Below are positions 32,878 to 41,206 of a stretch of DNA of 64,000 bases, piece after piece. The notes beneath the pieces are model-generated. The model saw only the letters and a list, made by a program, of their open reading frames with translations. It was not told the DNA's origin and did not search any database. Origin of the DNA: an uncultured Clostridia bacterium. Lineage in GTDB: Bacteria; Bacillota; Clostridia; Christensenellales; Borkfalkiaceae. The stretch spans positions 50,281-114,280 of the forward strand of contig CAKVPH010000005.1 in assembly GCA_934796775.1 (NCBI GenBank), given 5' to 3'. Position 1 is the first letter of the stretch. Each line of letters starts with the position of its first letter. The position numbers were made by a program, and so were the translations under genes.

Positions 32878-35052
32878 ATGCAGATTATAAACGGAAAACA
32901 CAACGGATTTTGTTCGGGTGTAAAAAGGGCGGTGGAAACTGCGCAAAAAGTTTACGGCGACGACGTGTATATTTTAGGCAAGCTCATTCACAACGAGCGC
33001 GTGGTGGCGGAAATACTTAAAAAAGGCACGCACATGGCCGATAGTACCGACGAAATTCCGGGCGGAAAAGTAATTATCAGGTCGCACGGGGAAGGCGAAG
33101 CGGTTTACAAAACGCTAAAGGACAAAGGCGTTGAAATAATAGACTGCACTTGCCCGTTTGTAAAGCGTACGCAGGAGATAGTCCGCAAACATTATCTCGA
33201 CGGGTTTAAAATAGTAATAGTAGGCGAAAAAAATCATCCGGAGGTAAAGGGCATAAACGGCTGGTGCGAAAACTCGGCTTTTATAACCGACGGCAGCGAC
33301 GATTTAGCCGCTTTTTCGGGTGAAAAAGTTTGTATAGTGGCTCAAACTACCTTTTCGGACGAAAAATTTGCACATTTTTTAAAAAAAATTAAAGAAAACG
33401 CCCTAAAAACAGTTGAGATTTTCAATACAATTTGCTATACTACAAGGGAAAGACAAGAAGAAGCAAAAATACTTTCGGAAATCTGCGACTGTATGGTGGT
33501 CGTCGGCAGCAAAACAAGCAGCAATACGCGTAAGCTGGTTGAAATATGCAGCCGCAACTGTCAGTCCGTATTTTTGATTGATAATGCGGATTTAGTCGAG
33601 ATAAAAAATTTGAAATCATTTAAAAAGTTGGGTATTGTTTCGGGGGCATCGACGCCGCTCGAACAAACTATGGAGGTTTTCTTTAGTATGGAAGAAAGAA
33701 ACACTGAAGCTGAAGTTATCGTAAACGAAGCAGCTGAAGCACAGACGAACGAAGTCAAAAACGCCGCTCCCGCGGAAGTCAAGGAAGAAAAAGTTATGAA
33801 CGAAATGGAAGAAGCAGTCGCCAAGATGGACGATAAGGCTACAAAGTTCAGAAAGGGTCAAAAGATCACCGCTACTATTTCATCCGCAACAGACGAAGGT
33901 CTTGCCGTTTACATCAGCAATACGAAAAAAGAAATCCTTCTCCCCAAAGAAGAAATAAATTGCGAAAGCTACAACAAAGCTGAATACGCTAAAAAAGTCG
34001 GCGAAGAAATCGAAGTTAAAATCGTAGGTCTTAACCCCGTTCAACTTTCCGAAAAAGCTATCGCAAAAGATATCGAAGACGAAAAACTCGTTGCCGAAAT
34101 TGCTGACGGAAACAAGGAATTCACCGTTACCGTTGACGGATTTAACAAGGGCGGTCTTATCGCTCATTATGCGGGTTTCGAAGTATTCGTTCCCTCTTCT
34201 CAGATAAGAATCGGTTTCGTAAAGGAACTTGAAAAATACGTTGGCAAGACTTTAAGAGTTAAAGCCGAAAAAATCGAAAACGGCAGAAGAAAACAAATCG
34301 TTGCTTCTCAGCGCGTTATTCTCGAAGCTGAAAAAGCTGCAAGAGATGCCGAAAAAGCTGAAAAAGAAGAAGAATTCTTCGGTGCTGTATCCGTTGGCGA
34401 CGTTATCATGGGTACCGTTGTAAGATTTGCTTCTTTCGGTGCGTTTGTTGACGTAAACGGAATCGATTGCTTAGCTCATGTTTCCGACCTTTCCTGGACG
34501 GGTTGCAATTCTCCTTCAGAAGTTCTGGAAATCGGCAAAGAATATGAATTCAAAGTATTAAAATGCGACAAAGAAACAAAGAAAGTTTCTTTGGGATATA
34601 AACAACTTCAACCCAGACCTTGGGATCTCGTTCCCGGCAAATATATGGTCGGCGACGTAGTTAAGGGTAAAGTCGTAAGAATCGTTCCGTTCGGAGCATT
34701 CGTTGAACTCGAAAAAGGAATCGACGGACTCGTTCACGTTTCTCAGATTTCTCACGAATGGCTTGAAAACCCGACCTCCGCTTTAAAGGTTGGCGAAGAA
34801 GTCGAAGCTAAGATTATCGCTATCGATCACGATAAAGAAAAGATTACTCTTTCTATCAAAGCTATGACTCCCGCTCCCGAAGCTCCTGCTAAGCCTCCGA
34901 GAAAGGAACGTGAAGAAGGCGAAGACGCTGAAAAGTCCGCTTCCAGAAAGCCCAGAAGACCGAAAAACGACGTTGAAAACGGCGAAATGAAAGAATGGAA
35001 AGAAGACAACAATTCAGGCGTTTCTATTGCTGAGCTTCTTGCAAACAAGTAA
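32878..35052 (+). CDS. ispH-rpsA: IspH (HMBPP reductase) fused to ribosomal protein S1
   Basis: Two-function protein of 724 aa. Residues 1 to about 270 are IspH, the 4Fe-4S enzyme ending the MEP isoprenoid pathway: GFCSGVKRAV (first cluster Cys), IRSHGEGE, DCTCPFVKRTQ (second Cys) and the GSKTSSNTRKL region with CYTTRERQEE. Residues about 335-700 carry four S1 RNA-binding domains (for example GDVIMGTVVRFASFGAFVDV and GDVVKGKVVRIVPFGAFVEL). This fusion is known from Clostridia. A Glu/Ala-rich linker joins the halves, and an ATG at 33688 preceded by GGAGG could allow separate synthesis of S1. No clear ribosome site before 32878. Confidence 0.95.
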   Translation: MQIINGKHNGFCSGVKRAVETAQKVYGDDVYILGKLIHNERVVAEILKKGTHMADSTDEIPGGKVIIRSHGEGEAVYKTLKDKGVEIIDCTCPFVKRTQEIVRKHYLDGFKIVIVGEKNHPEVKGINGWCENSAFITDGSDDLAAFSGEKVCIVAQTTFSDEKFAHFLKKIKENALKTVEIFNTICYTTRERQEEAKILSEICDCMVVVGSKTSSNTRKLVEICSRNCQSVFLIDNADLVEIKNLKSFKKLGIVSGASTPLEQTMEVFFSMEERNTEAEVIVNEAAEAQTNEVKNAAPAEVKEEKVMNEMEEAVAKMDDKATKFRKGQKITATISSATDEGLAVYISNTKKEILLPKEEINCESYNKAEYAKKVGEEIEVKIVGLNPVQLSEKAIAKDIEDEKLVAEIADGNKEFTVTVDGFNKGGLIAHYAGFEVFVPSSQIRIGFVKELEKYVGKTLRVKAEKIENGRRKQIVASQRVILEAEKAARDAEKAEKEEEFFGAVSVGDVIMGTVVRFASFGAFVDVNGIDCLAHVSDLSWTGCNSPSEVLEIGKEYEFKVLKCDKETKKVSLGYKQLQPRPWDLVPGKYMVGDVVKGKVVRIVPFGAFVELEKGIDGLVHVSQISHEWLENPTSALKVGEEVEAKIIAIDHDKEKITLSIKAMTPAPEAPAKPPRKEREEGEDAEKSASRKPRRPKNDVENGEMKEWKEDNNSGVSIAELLANK
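33672..33690 (+). promoter_or_regulatory. Possible internal ribosome site within ispH-rpsA
   Basis: GGAGG (33672-33676, within TGGAGG) stands 11 bases before an in-frame ATG (33688) that begins MEERNTEAEV, just ahead of the S1 domains. The downstream part uses codons typical of highly expressed genes (GAA, AAA, GTT, TTC), more strongly than the IspH part. Confidence 0.45.
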
Positions 35053-35068
35053 TTAAACAAAATAAATT

Positions 35069-35100
35069 ACGGCGCAAAAAGATTTTGCGCCGTTGTTTTT
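35069..35100 (+). terminator. Terminator of the cmk-ispH/rpsA operon
   Basis: Perfect 11-bp stem ACGGCGCAAAA / TTTTGCGCCGT (35069-35079 / 35083-35093) with a 3-base loop, then TGTTTTTT. Confidence 0.92.
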
Positions 35101-35214
35101 TATCAAAAAAATCTCTTGCCGATGAGGGCGGTGTTATAAAAACATTTTCGTTAAGTTTTATTACATACCGCCGTTTATAATCAAGGTTACCCCGAAATTT
35201 TTTTATATAATAAG

Positions 35215-35246
35215 AAAAGGCGCACCATTTTAAAGGTGCGCTTTTT
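35215..35246. terminator. Second terminator-like hairpin between converging genes
   Basis: Stem GGCGCACC / GGTGCGC (about 35219-35226 / 35235-35241), loop ATTTTAAA, with A-run before and T-run after. The stretch 35100-35214 between the two hairpins has no gene I can support. Confidence 0.7.
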
Positions 35247-35302
35247 GTCGCTAAAAATTATAAAAGTGCCGTTATAAGCCGATTAGCTGATAGTTTAAGA
35301 AC

Positions 35303-35445
35303 TTTTTAGTAAAGCAGTAACATTGCTATCTCAGATTGTTTTTTAGTAAAGCCGTATCACATTACCGCTTTAATTACTTTTTTTAGTAAAGAGGTAACAT
35401 TGTGTTGCGCTTAGTTTGCTTTTTTATAGCAAAGTATAGCGTTGC
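35303..35445. repeat. Four degenerate ~40-bp repeats downstream of dcd
   Basis: TTTTAGTAAAGC-like units start at about 35304, 35341, 35381 and 35421 (the last is TTTTATAGCAAAG), each followed by a GTAACATTG-like string. Periods are 37-40 bases. The sequence is AT-rich, non-coding and ends at the 3' end of dcd. The preceding stretch 35271-35293 resembles a decayed copy of the dispersed CTATAAGTCGATTA motif. Confidence 0.6.
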
Positions 35446-35453
35446 GGGTTAAC

Positions 35454-35978
35454 TTACTTTTTAAAAAAATCTTTATAAAGCATGCTTGGCTGAACGTTTT
35501 CGTTATTGTTATATTTACCGCTTTTATACGGATCAAAATCGCCGTCTATGGTATGATAGTAAATCTGGCAAATTTCAACTCCTGCGTAAATTCGTATAGG
35601 TTGAACGCAATAGAGTTCAAGCGTCCAGAAGCCGTTAAATCCAACGTCGCCAAAGCCTGCGGTTATATGTATGCAAAGTCCGAGTCTGCCTACCGACGAT
35701 CTGCCTTCAAGCATAGGAATAAAGTTATCCGTGCGCGTATGTTCAACTGTTCTTCCGAGGTATAATTTACCCGGCGTTAAAACCAAACCTTCTTCGGGAA
35801 TGATTATTTTATGGTAAGCGTTTTGTTTTTTCATATCGAGGACGGGTTCATCATAAACCAGCATCTCGTTAAAAAGTCTTAAATTATAGCTGTTTGGGTT
35901 TACCTGATCCAAAGAAAAGGGGGTTATTTCCAAATCCTTGCCCTGATGTTTTATAATTTCTTTACCCGATAATATCAT
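35454..35978 (-). CDS. dcd: dCTP deaminase
   Basis: Converts dCTP to dUTP (or dUMP in bifunctional forms), 174 aa, a normal length. Family motifs: NPNSYNLRL near the N-terminus, EGRSSVGRLGLCIHITAGFG (catalytic Glu and Arg/Ser; about residues 90-109) and FWTLEL. A tandem 21-bp AT-rich duplication lies in the gap upstream. Ribosome site GGAAG before the ATG. Last gene of a three-gene minus-strand cluster. Confidence 0.93.
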   Translation of the reverse strand: MILSGKEIIKHQGKDLEITPFSLDQVNPNSYNLRLFNEMLVYDEPVLDMKKQNAYHKIIIPEEGLVLTPGKLYLGRTVEHTRTDNFIPMLEGRSSVGRLGLCIHITAGFGDVGFNGFWTLELYCVQPIRIYAGVEICQIYYHTIDGDFDPYKSGKYNNNENVQPSMLYKDFFKK

Positions 35979-36040
35979 TTGTTTCTTCCTTTTGCGGGTA
36001 TTTTCCGCTTATTATTTTGATTTTTACGTCGAAATATAAT

Positions 36041-36082
36041 AAAATATTGTTTTTAATTAAGAAAATATTATTTTTAATTAAG
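36041..36082. repeat. 21-bp tandem duplication at a stop codon
   Basis: AAAATATTRTTTTTAATTAAG occurs twice head to tail (36041-36061 and 36062-36082). The second copy includes the stop codon of the gene at 36074-36337. Confidence 0.8.
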
Positions 36083-36337
36083 CTCGCTCATATACTTTAC
36101 GGGTATAGGCGCCGTTTGTTCCGACACGTTATAGTCAACGCGCAATACCACGGCTTTAAATTTAGTGCCGCCTTTGCCGAACGGAGCTTCTACTTCATCG
36201 CCGGCTTTTAAACCCTTTATATTATTGATATACCAGTATGGGCGATCCTCCGAAAGGGGGTTGTTTAAGAATTTTACTTTTGCAAAAGACAGTATGCGGT
36301 TATCCTTTAAACCGCCGCCGCACATAGAGTGAATCAT
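36074..36337 (-). CDS. Small conserved hypothetical protein
   Basis: An 87-aa protein between dcd and cyclophilin. The second half (KAGDEVEAPFGKGGTKFKAV, then LRVDYNVSEQTAP) resembles a small beta-barrel segment like the start of PriA-type helicases (VPFG-type motif), but no helicase follows. N-terminal MIHSMCGGGL is unusual, and the true start may be an internal Met. No membrane segment. Function unknown; gene spacing (32 bases after the cyclophilin) suggests cotranscription. Confidence 0.6.
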   Translation of the reverse strand: MIHSMCGGGLKDNRILSFAKVKFLNNPLSEDRPYWYINNIKGLKAGDEVEAPFGKGGTKFKAVVLRVDYNVSEQTAPIPVKYMSELN

Positions 36338-36369
36338 ATTGCTTGTATTTTTGCCTTTTAAGCTAAAAA

Positions 36370-36891
36370 TTATGCTTTTACGGGCGCGGGGTAATCCACG
36401 CCGAAAGTTTCAACGGTTATTTTTTTAATTCTCTGTTCGTCAAGCGGCTTATCGCTGTAATCTGTGGGCGTAGTCGCAATTTTATCAAGTACGTCAAGCC
36501 CTTCGATAAGTTTGCCGAATGCGGCATATTGTCCGTCTAAATGGGGTGCGGTGTCGTGCATTATAAAAAATTGCGAGCCTGCGCTGTTTGGCATTTGCGA
36601 ACGCGCCATCGAAAGTACGCCTCTTGTATGTTTGAGCTTATTATCAAACCCGTTGGCTTTAAATTCGCCTTTTATCGAATATCCGGGGCCGCCTCTGCCT
36701 GTTCCCGTCGGATCTCCGCCCTGAATCATAAATCCTTCTATAACGCGGTGAAAAATTATACCGTTATAAAATCCGCTTGAAGCAAGCGCAATAAAGTTAT
36801 TTACGGTATTAGGCGCGTATTCGGGGTATAATTCGGCTTTCATTTCGCTGCCGTCGTACATGTATATAGTAACTATGGGGTGTTCGTTCAT
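36370..36891 (-). CDS. Cyclophilin-type peptidyl-prolyl cis-trans isomerase
   Basis: Cytosolic protein-folding catalyst, 173 aa. Conserved core: NFIALASSGFYNGIIFHRVI, QGGDPTGTGRGGPGY, RGVLSMARSQMPNSAGSQFF, and HLDGQYAAFGKL. The catalytic Arg is the one in FHRV. No signal peptide. First gene of the minus-strand group; an AT-rich 60-base leader precedes it. Confidence 0.95.
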   Translation of the reverse strand: MNEHPIVTIYMYDGSEMKAELYPEYAPNTVNNFIALASSGFYNGIIFHRVIEGFMIQGGDPTGTGRGGPGYSIKGEFKANGFDNKLKHTRGVLSMARSQMPNSAGSQFFIMHDTAPHLDGQYAAFGKLIEGLDVLDKIATTPTDYSDKPLDEQRIKKITVETFGVDYPAPVKA

Positions 36892-37059
36892 AATTTTACT
36901 CCGTTATTATTATATTAGATGTGTTAGATGTGGGCGATTTGCCCTTAAGCTCACTTTAGATTTTAACATATTCCGACAAGTTTTGCAATACTTTGATAAG
37001 ATTAAAAAACAAAAAAAGAAATTGCCTTAAAATTTTTTAAAAAAACAAGCACAAATCTA

Positions 37060-37118
37060 TTGACAAAAACTTATAATAGATTATAATTATATTAGCAGTC
37101 TAAGAAAGAGAGTGCTAA
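37060..37118 (+). promoter_or_regulatory. groESL promoter with CIRCE operator
   Basis: -35 TTGACA (37060-37065), 16-base spacer, -10 TATAAT (37082-37087). Immediately downstream lies the inverted repeat TTAGCAGTC-N9-GAGTGCTAA (37092-37118), the CIRCE element bound by HrcA; only one position (G in AGCAGTC) departs from the consensus TTAGCACTC. HrcA therefore probably represses groESL; hrcA itself is not in this window. The rest of the 318-base gap is leader (37119-37209) and AT-rich sequence. Confidence 0.93.
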
Positions 37119-37209
37119 AACCTAAAAAATAAAATTGTTCAGTGACCGAACAAACCCTTTCGGGCTGAGGCGGTTTAATAATTGATAAAAAATCGGAGGA
37201 TAACAAAAT

Positions 37210-37494
37210 ATGAAAGTAAAACCTTTATTCGATAAAGTAGTAGTAAAAGCTACCGAGAAAGAAGAAACCACAAAAAGCGGATTTTTCCTTCCTTCTTCCT
37301 CGCAGGAAAAATCTCAGACGGCAGTAGTCGTTGCGGTAGGTCCAGGCGGACTTGTTGACGGCAAGGAAGTTACCATGCAGGTAAAAGAAGGCGACGTTGT
37401 TTTATACGCCAAATACTCGGGCAGCGAATTTAAAATCGACGGCGAAGAATTCACCATTATTCGTCAGGGCGATATATTAGCCGTAGTCGAATAA
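37210..37494 (+). CDS. groES: Co-chaperonin GroES
   Basis: Heptameric lid of the GroEL chaperonin, 94 aa. Typical KPLFDKVVVKATEKEETTKS at the N-terminus, the mobile loop (GFFLPSSSQEKSQ), GDVVLYAKYSGSEFKIDG and IRQGDILAVVE. GGAGG precedes the ATG by 10 bases. A CIRCE operator lies upstream and groEL follows 42 bases downstream. Confidence 0.97.
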   Translation: MKVKPLFDKVVVKATEKEETTKSGFFLPSSSQEKSQTAVVVAVGPGGLVDGKEVTMQVKEGDVVLYAKYSGSEFKIDGEEFTIIRQGDILAVVE

Positions 37495-37536
37495 TAGCTA
37501 CTAAAAAATAATGAATAATCGGAGGTAAAATATATT

Positions 37537-39162
37537 ATGGCTAAACAGATTAAATACGGAGAAGACGCAAGAAAAGCTTTGGTAAACGGCGTAAACACTC
37601 TTGCAAACACAGTAAAAATTACGCTCGGGCCTAAGGGCAGAAACGTAGTTCTGGATAAAAAGTACGGCGCACCGCTCATTACAAACGACGGCGTAACCAT
37701 AGCAAAGGAAATCGAACTTGAAGATCCGTTTGAAAATATGGGCGCACAGCTTGTAAAAGAAGTTTCCACAAAAACTAACGACGTAGCGGGCGACGGAACA
37801 ACCACCGCGGTTGTACTTGCTCAGGGCATGATAAGAGAGGGTATGAAGAACCTCGCCGCGGGAGCAAACCCCATAATCCTTAAAAAAGGCATTATGAAAG
37901 CCGTAGACGTAGCGGTTGAAGAACTTAAAAAGAACAGCAAAAAAGTCAGCAACAAAACTGCAATCGCACAGGTTGCTTCTATTTCGGCAGGCGATGAAGA
38001 AGTAGGCAGACTTATTTCCGACGCTATGGAAAAAGTAGGCAAAGACGGAGTTATAACCATTCAGGAAAGCAAGACCATGAAAACCGAACTCACCACTGTT
38101 GAGGGTATGCAGTTCGATCGCGGTTATGCTTCCGCTTACATGGTTACAAATACCGATAAAATGGAAGCCGTTCTTGATAACCCCGTTATTTTAATTACGG
38201 ATAAAAAGATATCTTCCATACAGGAAATTCTTCCCATAATCGAACCTATCGCTCAGCAAGGTCAAAGACTTCTTATTATTGCCGAAGACGTAGAAGGCGA
38301 TGCTTTGGCAGCTCTTGTAGTAAACAAACTCAAAGGCGTATTCAACTGCGTAGCAGTTAAAGCTCCCGGCTTTGGCGACAGAAGGAAGGCTATGCTTGAA
38401 GATATTGCGGTATTAACCGGCGGCAAAGTTCTTTCGTCCGACTTAGGTATAGACTTTAAAGATTTCACACCCGATATGTTAGGTCGTGCGTTTCAGGTAA
38501 AGGTTGATAAGGACAACACGACCATTATCGACGGTGCGGGCGATCCCGAAGAGATTAAGGCAAGAGTAAACGCTATAAGAGCGCAGATTGCCGAAACCAC
38601 TTCGGATTACGATAAAGAAAAACTTCAGGAACGCCTTGCTAAGCTTGCAGGCGGCGTTGCAGTAGTAAACGTAGGTGCCGCTACAGAAGTTGAAATGAAA
38701 GAAAAGAAACTTCGTATAGAAGACGCTTTGGCAGCCACCAGAGCCGCTGTTGAAGAAGGCATCGTTCCGGGCGGCGGAGTTGCGCTTTTAAACGCTGTTC
38801 CCGCAATCAAAAAGCTTGTATCAACGCTTTCCGGCGAAGAAAAGACGGGTGCGGAAATTATACTCCGCGTAGTAGAAGATCCTATAAGACAGATTGCCGC
38901 AAACGCAGGGCTTGACGGATCTGTTATCGTAAACAAGATTTTGTCCAGCAAGAAGAACGATTACGGATTTGACGCATTCCATAACGAATATGTCGATATG
39001 GTAGAAACAGGCATAATCGATCCTACCAAGGTTACGAGATCCGCGCTTCAGAACGCTGCATCTATAGCTTCAACGCTTTTAACAACCGAAAGCATAGTAA
39101 CCGATATTCCCGCACCGGAGCCTCAGGCACCCGCAGGCGGAAATATGGGCGGAATGTACTGA
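37537..39162 (+). CDS. groEL: Chaperonin GroEL
   Basis: 60-kDa chaperonin, 541 aa, full length. Nucleotide-binding KITLGPKGRNVVLDKKYG, VAGDGTTTAVVLAQ, apical domain with EGMQFDRGYASAYMVTN, and the classical C-terminus ending GGNMGGMY. Cotranscribed with groES under CIRCE control. GGAGG precedes the ATG by 11 bases. Confidence 0.98.
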   Translation: MAKQIKYGEDARKALVNGVNTLANTVKITLGPKGRNVVLDKKYGAPLITNDGVTIAKEIELEDPFENMGAQLVKEVSTKTNDVAGDGTTTAVVLAQGMIREGMKNLAAGANPIILKKGIMKAVDVAVEELKKNSKKVSNKTAIAQVASISAGDEEVGRLISDAMEKVGKDGVITIQESKTMKTELTTVEGMQFDRGYASAYMVTNTDKMEAVLDNPVILITDKKISSIQEILPIIEPIAQQGQRLLIIAEDVEGDALAALVVNKLKGVFNCVAVKAPGFGDRRKAMLEDIAVLTGGKVLSSDLGIDFKDFTPDMLGRAFQVKVDKDNTTIIDGAGDPEEIKARVNAIRAQIAETTSDYDKEKLQERLAKLAGGVAVVNVGAATEVEMKEKKLRIEDALAATRAAVEEGIVPGGGVALLNAVPAIKKLVSTLSGEEKTGAEIILRVVEDPIRQIAANAGLDGSVIVNKILSSKKNDYGFDAFHNEYVDMVETGIIDPTKVTRSALQNAASIASTLLTTESIVTDIPAPEPQAPAGGNMGGMY

Positions 39163-39182
39163 TAAAAAATAACTGAAATTTT

Positions 39183-39215
39183 AAACGCGCCGCAAAAATA
39201 ATGCGGCGCGTTTTA
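39183..39215 (+). terminator. groESL terminator
   Basis: Stem AAACGCGCCGC / GCGGCGCGTTT (39183-39193 / 39203-39213), loop of 9, T-run after. Confidence 0.92.
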
Positions 39216-39229
39216 ACGCTTAAAAATTA

Positions 39230-39275
39230 AAAGTGCGACTATATGCCGATAATCGACTTATAGCCGCACTTTTTT
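39230..39275 (-). terminator. Terminator whose stem is the dispersed motif
   Basis: A near-perfect palindrome with outer arms AAAGTGCG / CGCACTTT and inner CTATA...TATAG around GATAATC, followed on the minus strand by A/T run. It ends the gene at 39285-39923. The core on the minus strand reads GGCTATAAGTCGATTATCGG, a copy of the motif seen in the intergenic repeats. Confidence 0.75.
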
Positions 39276-39284
39276 TATAAGTTT

Positions 39285-39923
39285 TTAGTTGTTAGGGAAG
39301 AGCGGCAGTTCAAAAAATCCGGAACAAACTTCGTTGGAATATTCCTGACAAGGCGGAATTGCCGCATAACCGTATGAGGGGATCAACAATTCTACGTCCA
39401 TAACCATCTTTAAAATTACCGTTACGCAGCACGAAACTATAAAGGTATTGTCCGCAGGGTTAAACGTGCCTTCCGGAGCGACGATAGAAACGACCGATTC
39501 TACAAAATAGGGGATAATCGAAGGTTCGGGAACGAACAGTATAACGTCGCCGGTAAGCGTGGTTGTACTGGTCGCTTTACCTTCTACGCCGTTTGCGTCG
39601 GTGTAAATTACTTCCATAGGTACGCTTAAAGTTACCTGAACTCGCGCAAAATTCGGGCGGTCCGAAAGTCTGTCAATCTGAACTGACGTAACCGTAGCTT
39701 TAGTAGTAGTGCTTTTCGCCGATAAAAAAGTAAGAGGATATGTAGGATTAGCGGGATTAAATTCGATAGGCGTTAAAACTATGCCGTCCTCTTGCGTCTG
39801 TTTTATACAAGCGTCAAAGACCTTTTTGGTCTGTATGCATACTTTTTCGCAAAGTCCGTTAAGGGCGTTACCCGTTATCTGGCACGGGCAGCGGTCGGAC
39901 TGAAAATTAGAAAAAAATGACAT
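39285..39923 (-). CDS. Conserved hypothetical protein with Cys-rich ends
   Basis: Not recognised as a named family. 212 aa, no signal peptide or membrane helix. The N-terminus has CPCQITGNALNGLCEKVC and a further Cys (five Cys within the first 40 residues); near the C-terminus there are VSCCVTV and PPCQEYSNEVCSG. The middle is beta-rich with alternating Val/Thr (TKATVTSVQIDRL, RVQVTLSVPMEV). The Cys pattern recalls spore-coat or metal/disulfide-stabilised structural proteins, but this is only a guess. Single gene with its own terminator; GGAGG ribosome site 8 bases upstream. Confidence 0.65.
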   Translation of the reverse strand: MSFFSNFQSDRCPCQITGNALNGLCEKVCIQTKKVFDACIKQTQEDGIVLTPIEFNPANPTYPLTFLSAKSTTTKATVTSVQIDRLSDRPNFARVQVTLSVPMEVIYTDANGVEGKATSTTTLTGDVILFVPEPSIIPYFVESVVSIVAPEGTFNPADNTFIVSCCVTVILKMVMDVELLIPSYGYAAIPPCQEYSNEVCSGFFELPLFPNN

Positions 39924-40032
39924 TTTTTACCTCCAACATATATATGCTTTCACTTTAATATATGCGGCAAAAGATTATTTTTGTCACTTTTAAATAATGT
40001 TTTCTCTTATAAAACGTTTTTCATAATAAAAA

Positions 40033-40054
40033 GCCGCTTTTTAATAAAAGCGGC
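40033..40054 (-). terminator. Terminator of the DMT transporter gene
   Basis: Stem GCCGCTTTT / AAAAGCGGC (40033-40041 / 40046-40054), loop TAAT, followed on the minus strand by TTTTTATT. Confidence 0.85.
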
Positions 40055-40074
40055 AAAAAAGTTTTAATTCAGTT

Positions 40075-41085
40075 TTAAAATGGATTTCCAAGTAAAATTA
40101 CGGATATTACGCCCACGACAATACCTATCCATTGTTTTAAAGTAAGTTTTTCTTTGTAAATAATCAAGGCGCAAAGAGTTACAAGCACAAGCCCGCCGCC
40201 GTTTACGAGCGGAAAGAAAATCGCGCTGTCCACTTTACCCGAAAGATATAAATTTATAAAATTGTTAAAAGCAACCGATAATCCCGATAAAACTATTATT
40301 ATATAATATGAAACTCCGCGCTTTTTTATCGCAGTGCCTGTTAAAGCGGATTTTTCGCCTTTTGAGTTTTCAGAGTTGCAATCGGTAACTTCAAATCTCG
40401 CATTTCGGTTTTTAAAAGCCATCACGGCTGAAACTATCATACACACGCCGAAAGAAATAACCAAAAATGCATTGAGTTCTGCTTTATAAGGCGAACTTTG
40501 ATGCACTTTTTGCATTACTCCTATGCCGCCCGTTGTTAAAAATGTTATTCCCACGTAAATAAGCCATTTAAGCGTTTTGTTTTTGTGGTTTTGCTTATCT
40601 GCCGCGTTTATTTGCCTTTTGTTCGAGCTTTCGTTTTTTTCAGAGTTTTCCTGTTTTTTATCGTAATTTACGCAAAGGAAAAAACACGCGATCATCAAGC
40701 ATATTCCTATAATCTGAACTAAGGAGATTGTTTCGCCGAAAAAAATTGCGCCCGATAGTGCTGGAATTATTGTAGAAAGCGACGCAATAACCGTTGTATA
40801 GGCAAAAGAGCCGTATTCAAACGCTTTAAGCATAAAAAACGATTGCAAAAGGCAAAGTACGCCGAACGCGCACGCCATAAGGGCTGTGTAAAGCGAAACG
40901 CAGTCTATTTTAGCAAGCAAAATAAGCGTTATTACGGTAACGAGCGCGCCAAGCGAAATAAAAACGTACTTATCAAACGCCGAGCCGTAACGATAGGTAA
41001 AAGAATTTTTTACTATTTGCGAAGCAAGGCATGCCGCCATTGTTATAACAAACAGTAATGGGATAGGTAAACATAAAAGCCACAT
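40075..41085 (-). CDS. EamA/DMT-family transporter
   Basis: Drug/metabolite-type carrier, 336 aa, with about ten hydrophobic helices in two EamA halves. The first half ends in IICLMIACFFLCVNY-like helix with FFGETISLVQIIGI; the second has YKEKLTLKQWIGIVVGVISV, both matching the conserved E-x-(L/I)-x8-G EamA end. A hydrophilic loop of about 35 residues (KKQENSEKNESSNKRQINA) separates the halves, and a second soluble loop (residues about 225-255) interrupts the C-terminal half. Substrate unknown. It follows the AraC regulator on the same strand after 121 bases. Confidence 0.85.
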   Translation of the reverse strand: MWLLCLPIPLLFVITMAACLASQIVKNSFTYRYGSAFDKYVFISLGALVTVITLILLAKIDCVSLYTALMACAFGVLCLLQSFFMLKAFEYGSFAYTTVIASLSTIIPALSGAIFFGETISLVQIIGICLMIACFFLCVNYDKKQENSEKNESSNKRQINAADKQNHKNKTLKWLIYVGITFLTTGGIGVMQKVHQSSPYKAELNAFLVISFGVCMIVSAVMAFKNRNARFEVTDCNSENSKGEKSALTGTAIKKRGVSYYIIIVLSGLSVAFNNFINLYLSGKVDSAIFFPLVNGGGLVLVTLCALIIYKEKLTLKQWIGIVVGVISVILLGNPF

Positions 41086-41206
41086 AATGCTTAAAGTATA
41101 TCTTTATAAAAAACCAAAAGCAAATTTATTGCTTTGTTTTTTTATTGCGTGCTTTGTTTTTTTAATATGATTTTTCGCTTAAAAAGCACAAAAACGAATA
41201 AAAGCA

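Noticed and set aside
32188..32946. 252-codon minus-strand frame opposite plsC and the ispH start
   Set aside because: Phe/Val-rich translation typical of an antisense of Lys/Glu-rich genes; overlaps two well-identified genes.
35303..35445. Four spaced repeats considered as a short CRISPR array
   Set aside because: Units are degenerate, AT-rich and about 11-20 bases long with similar rather than unique spacers; no cas genes.
37119..37209. Riboswitch in the groES leader
   Set aside because: Only short complementary stretches are seen; CIRCE fully explains the expected regulation.
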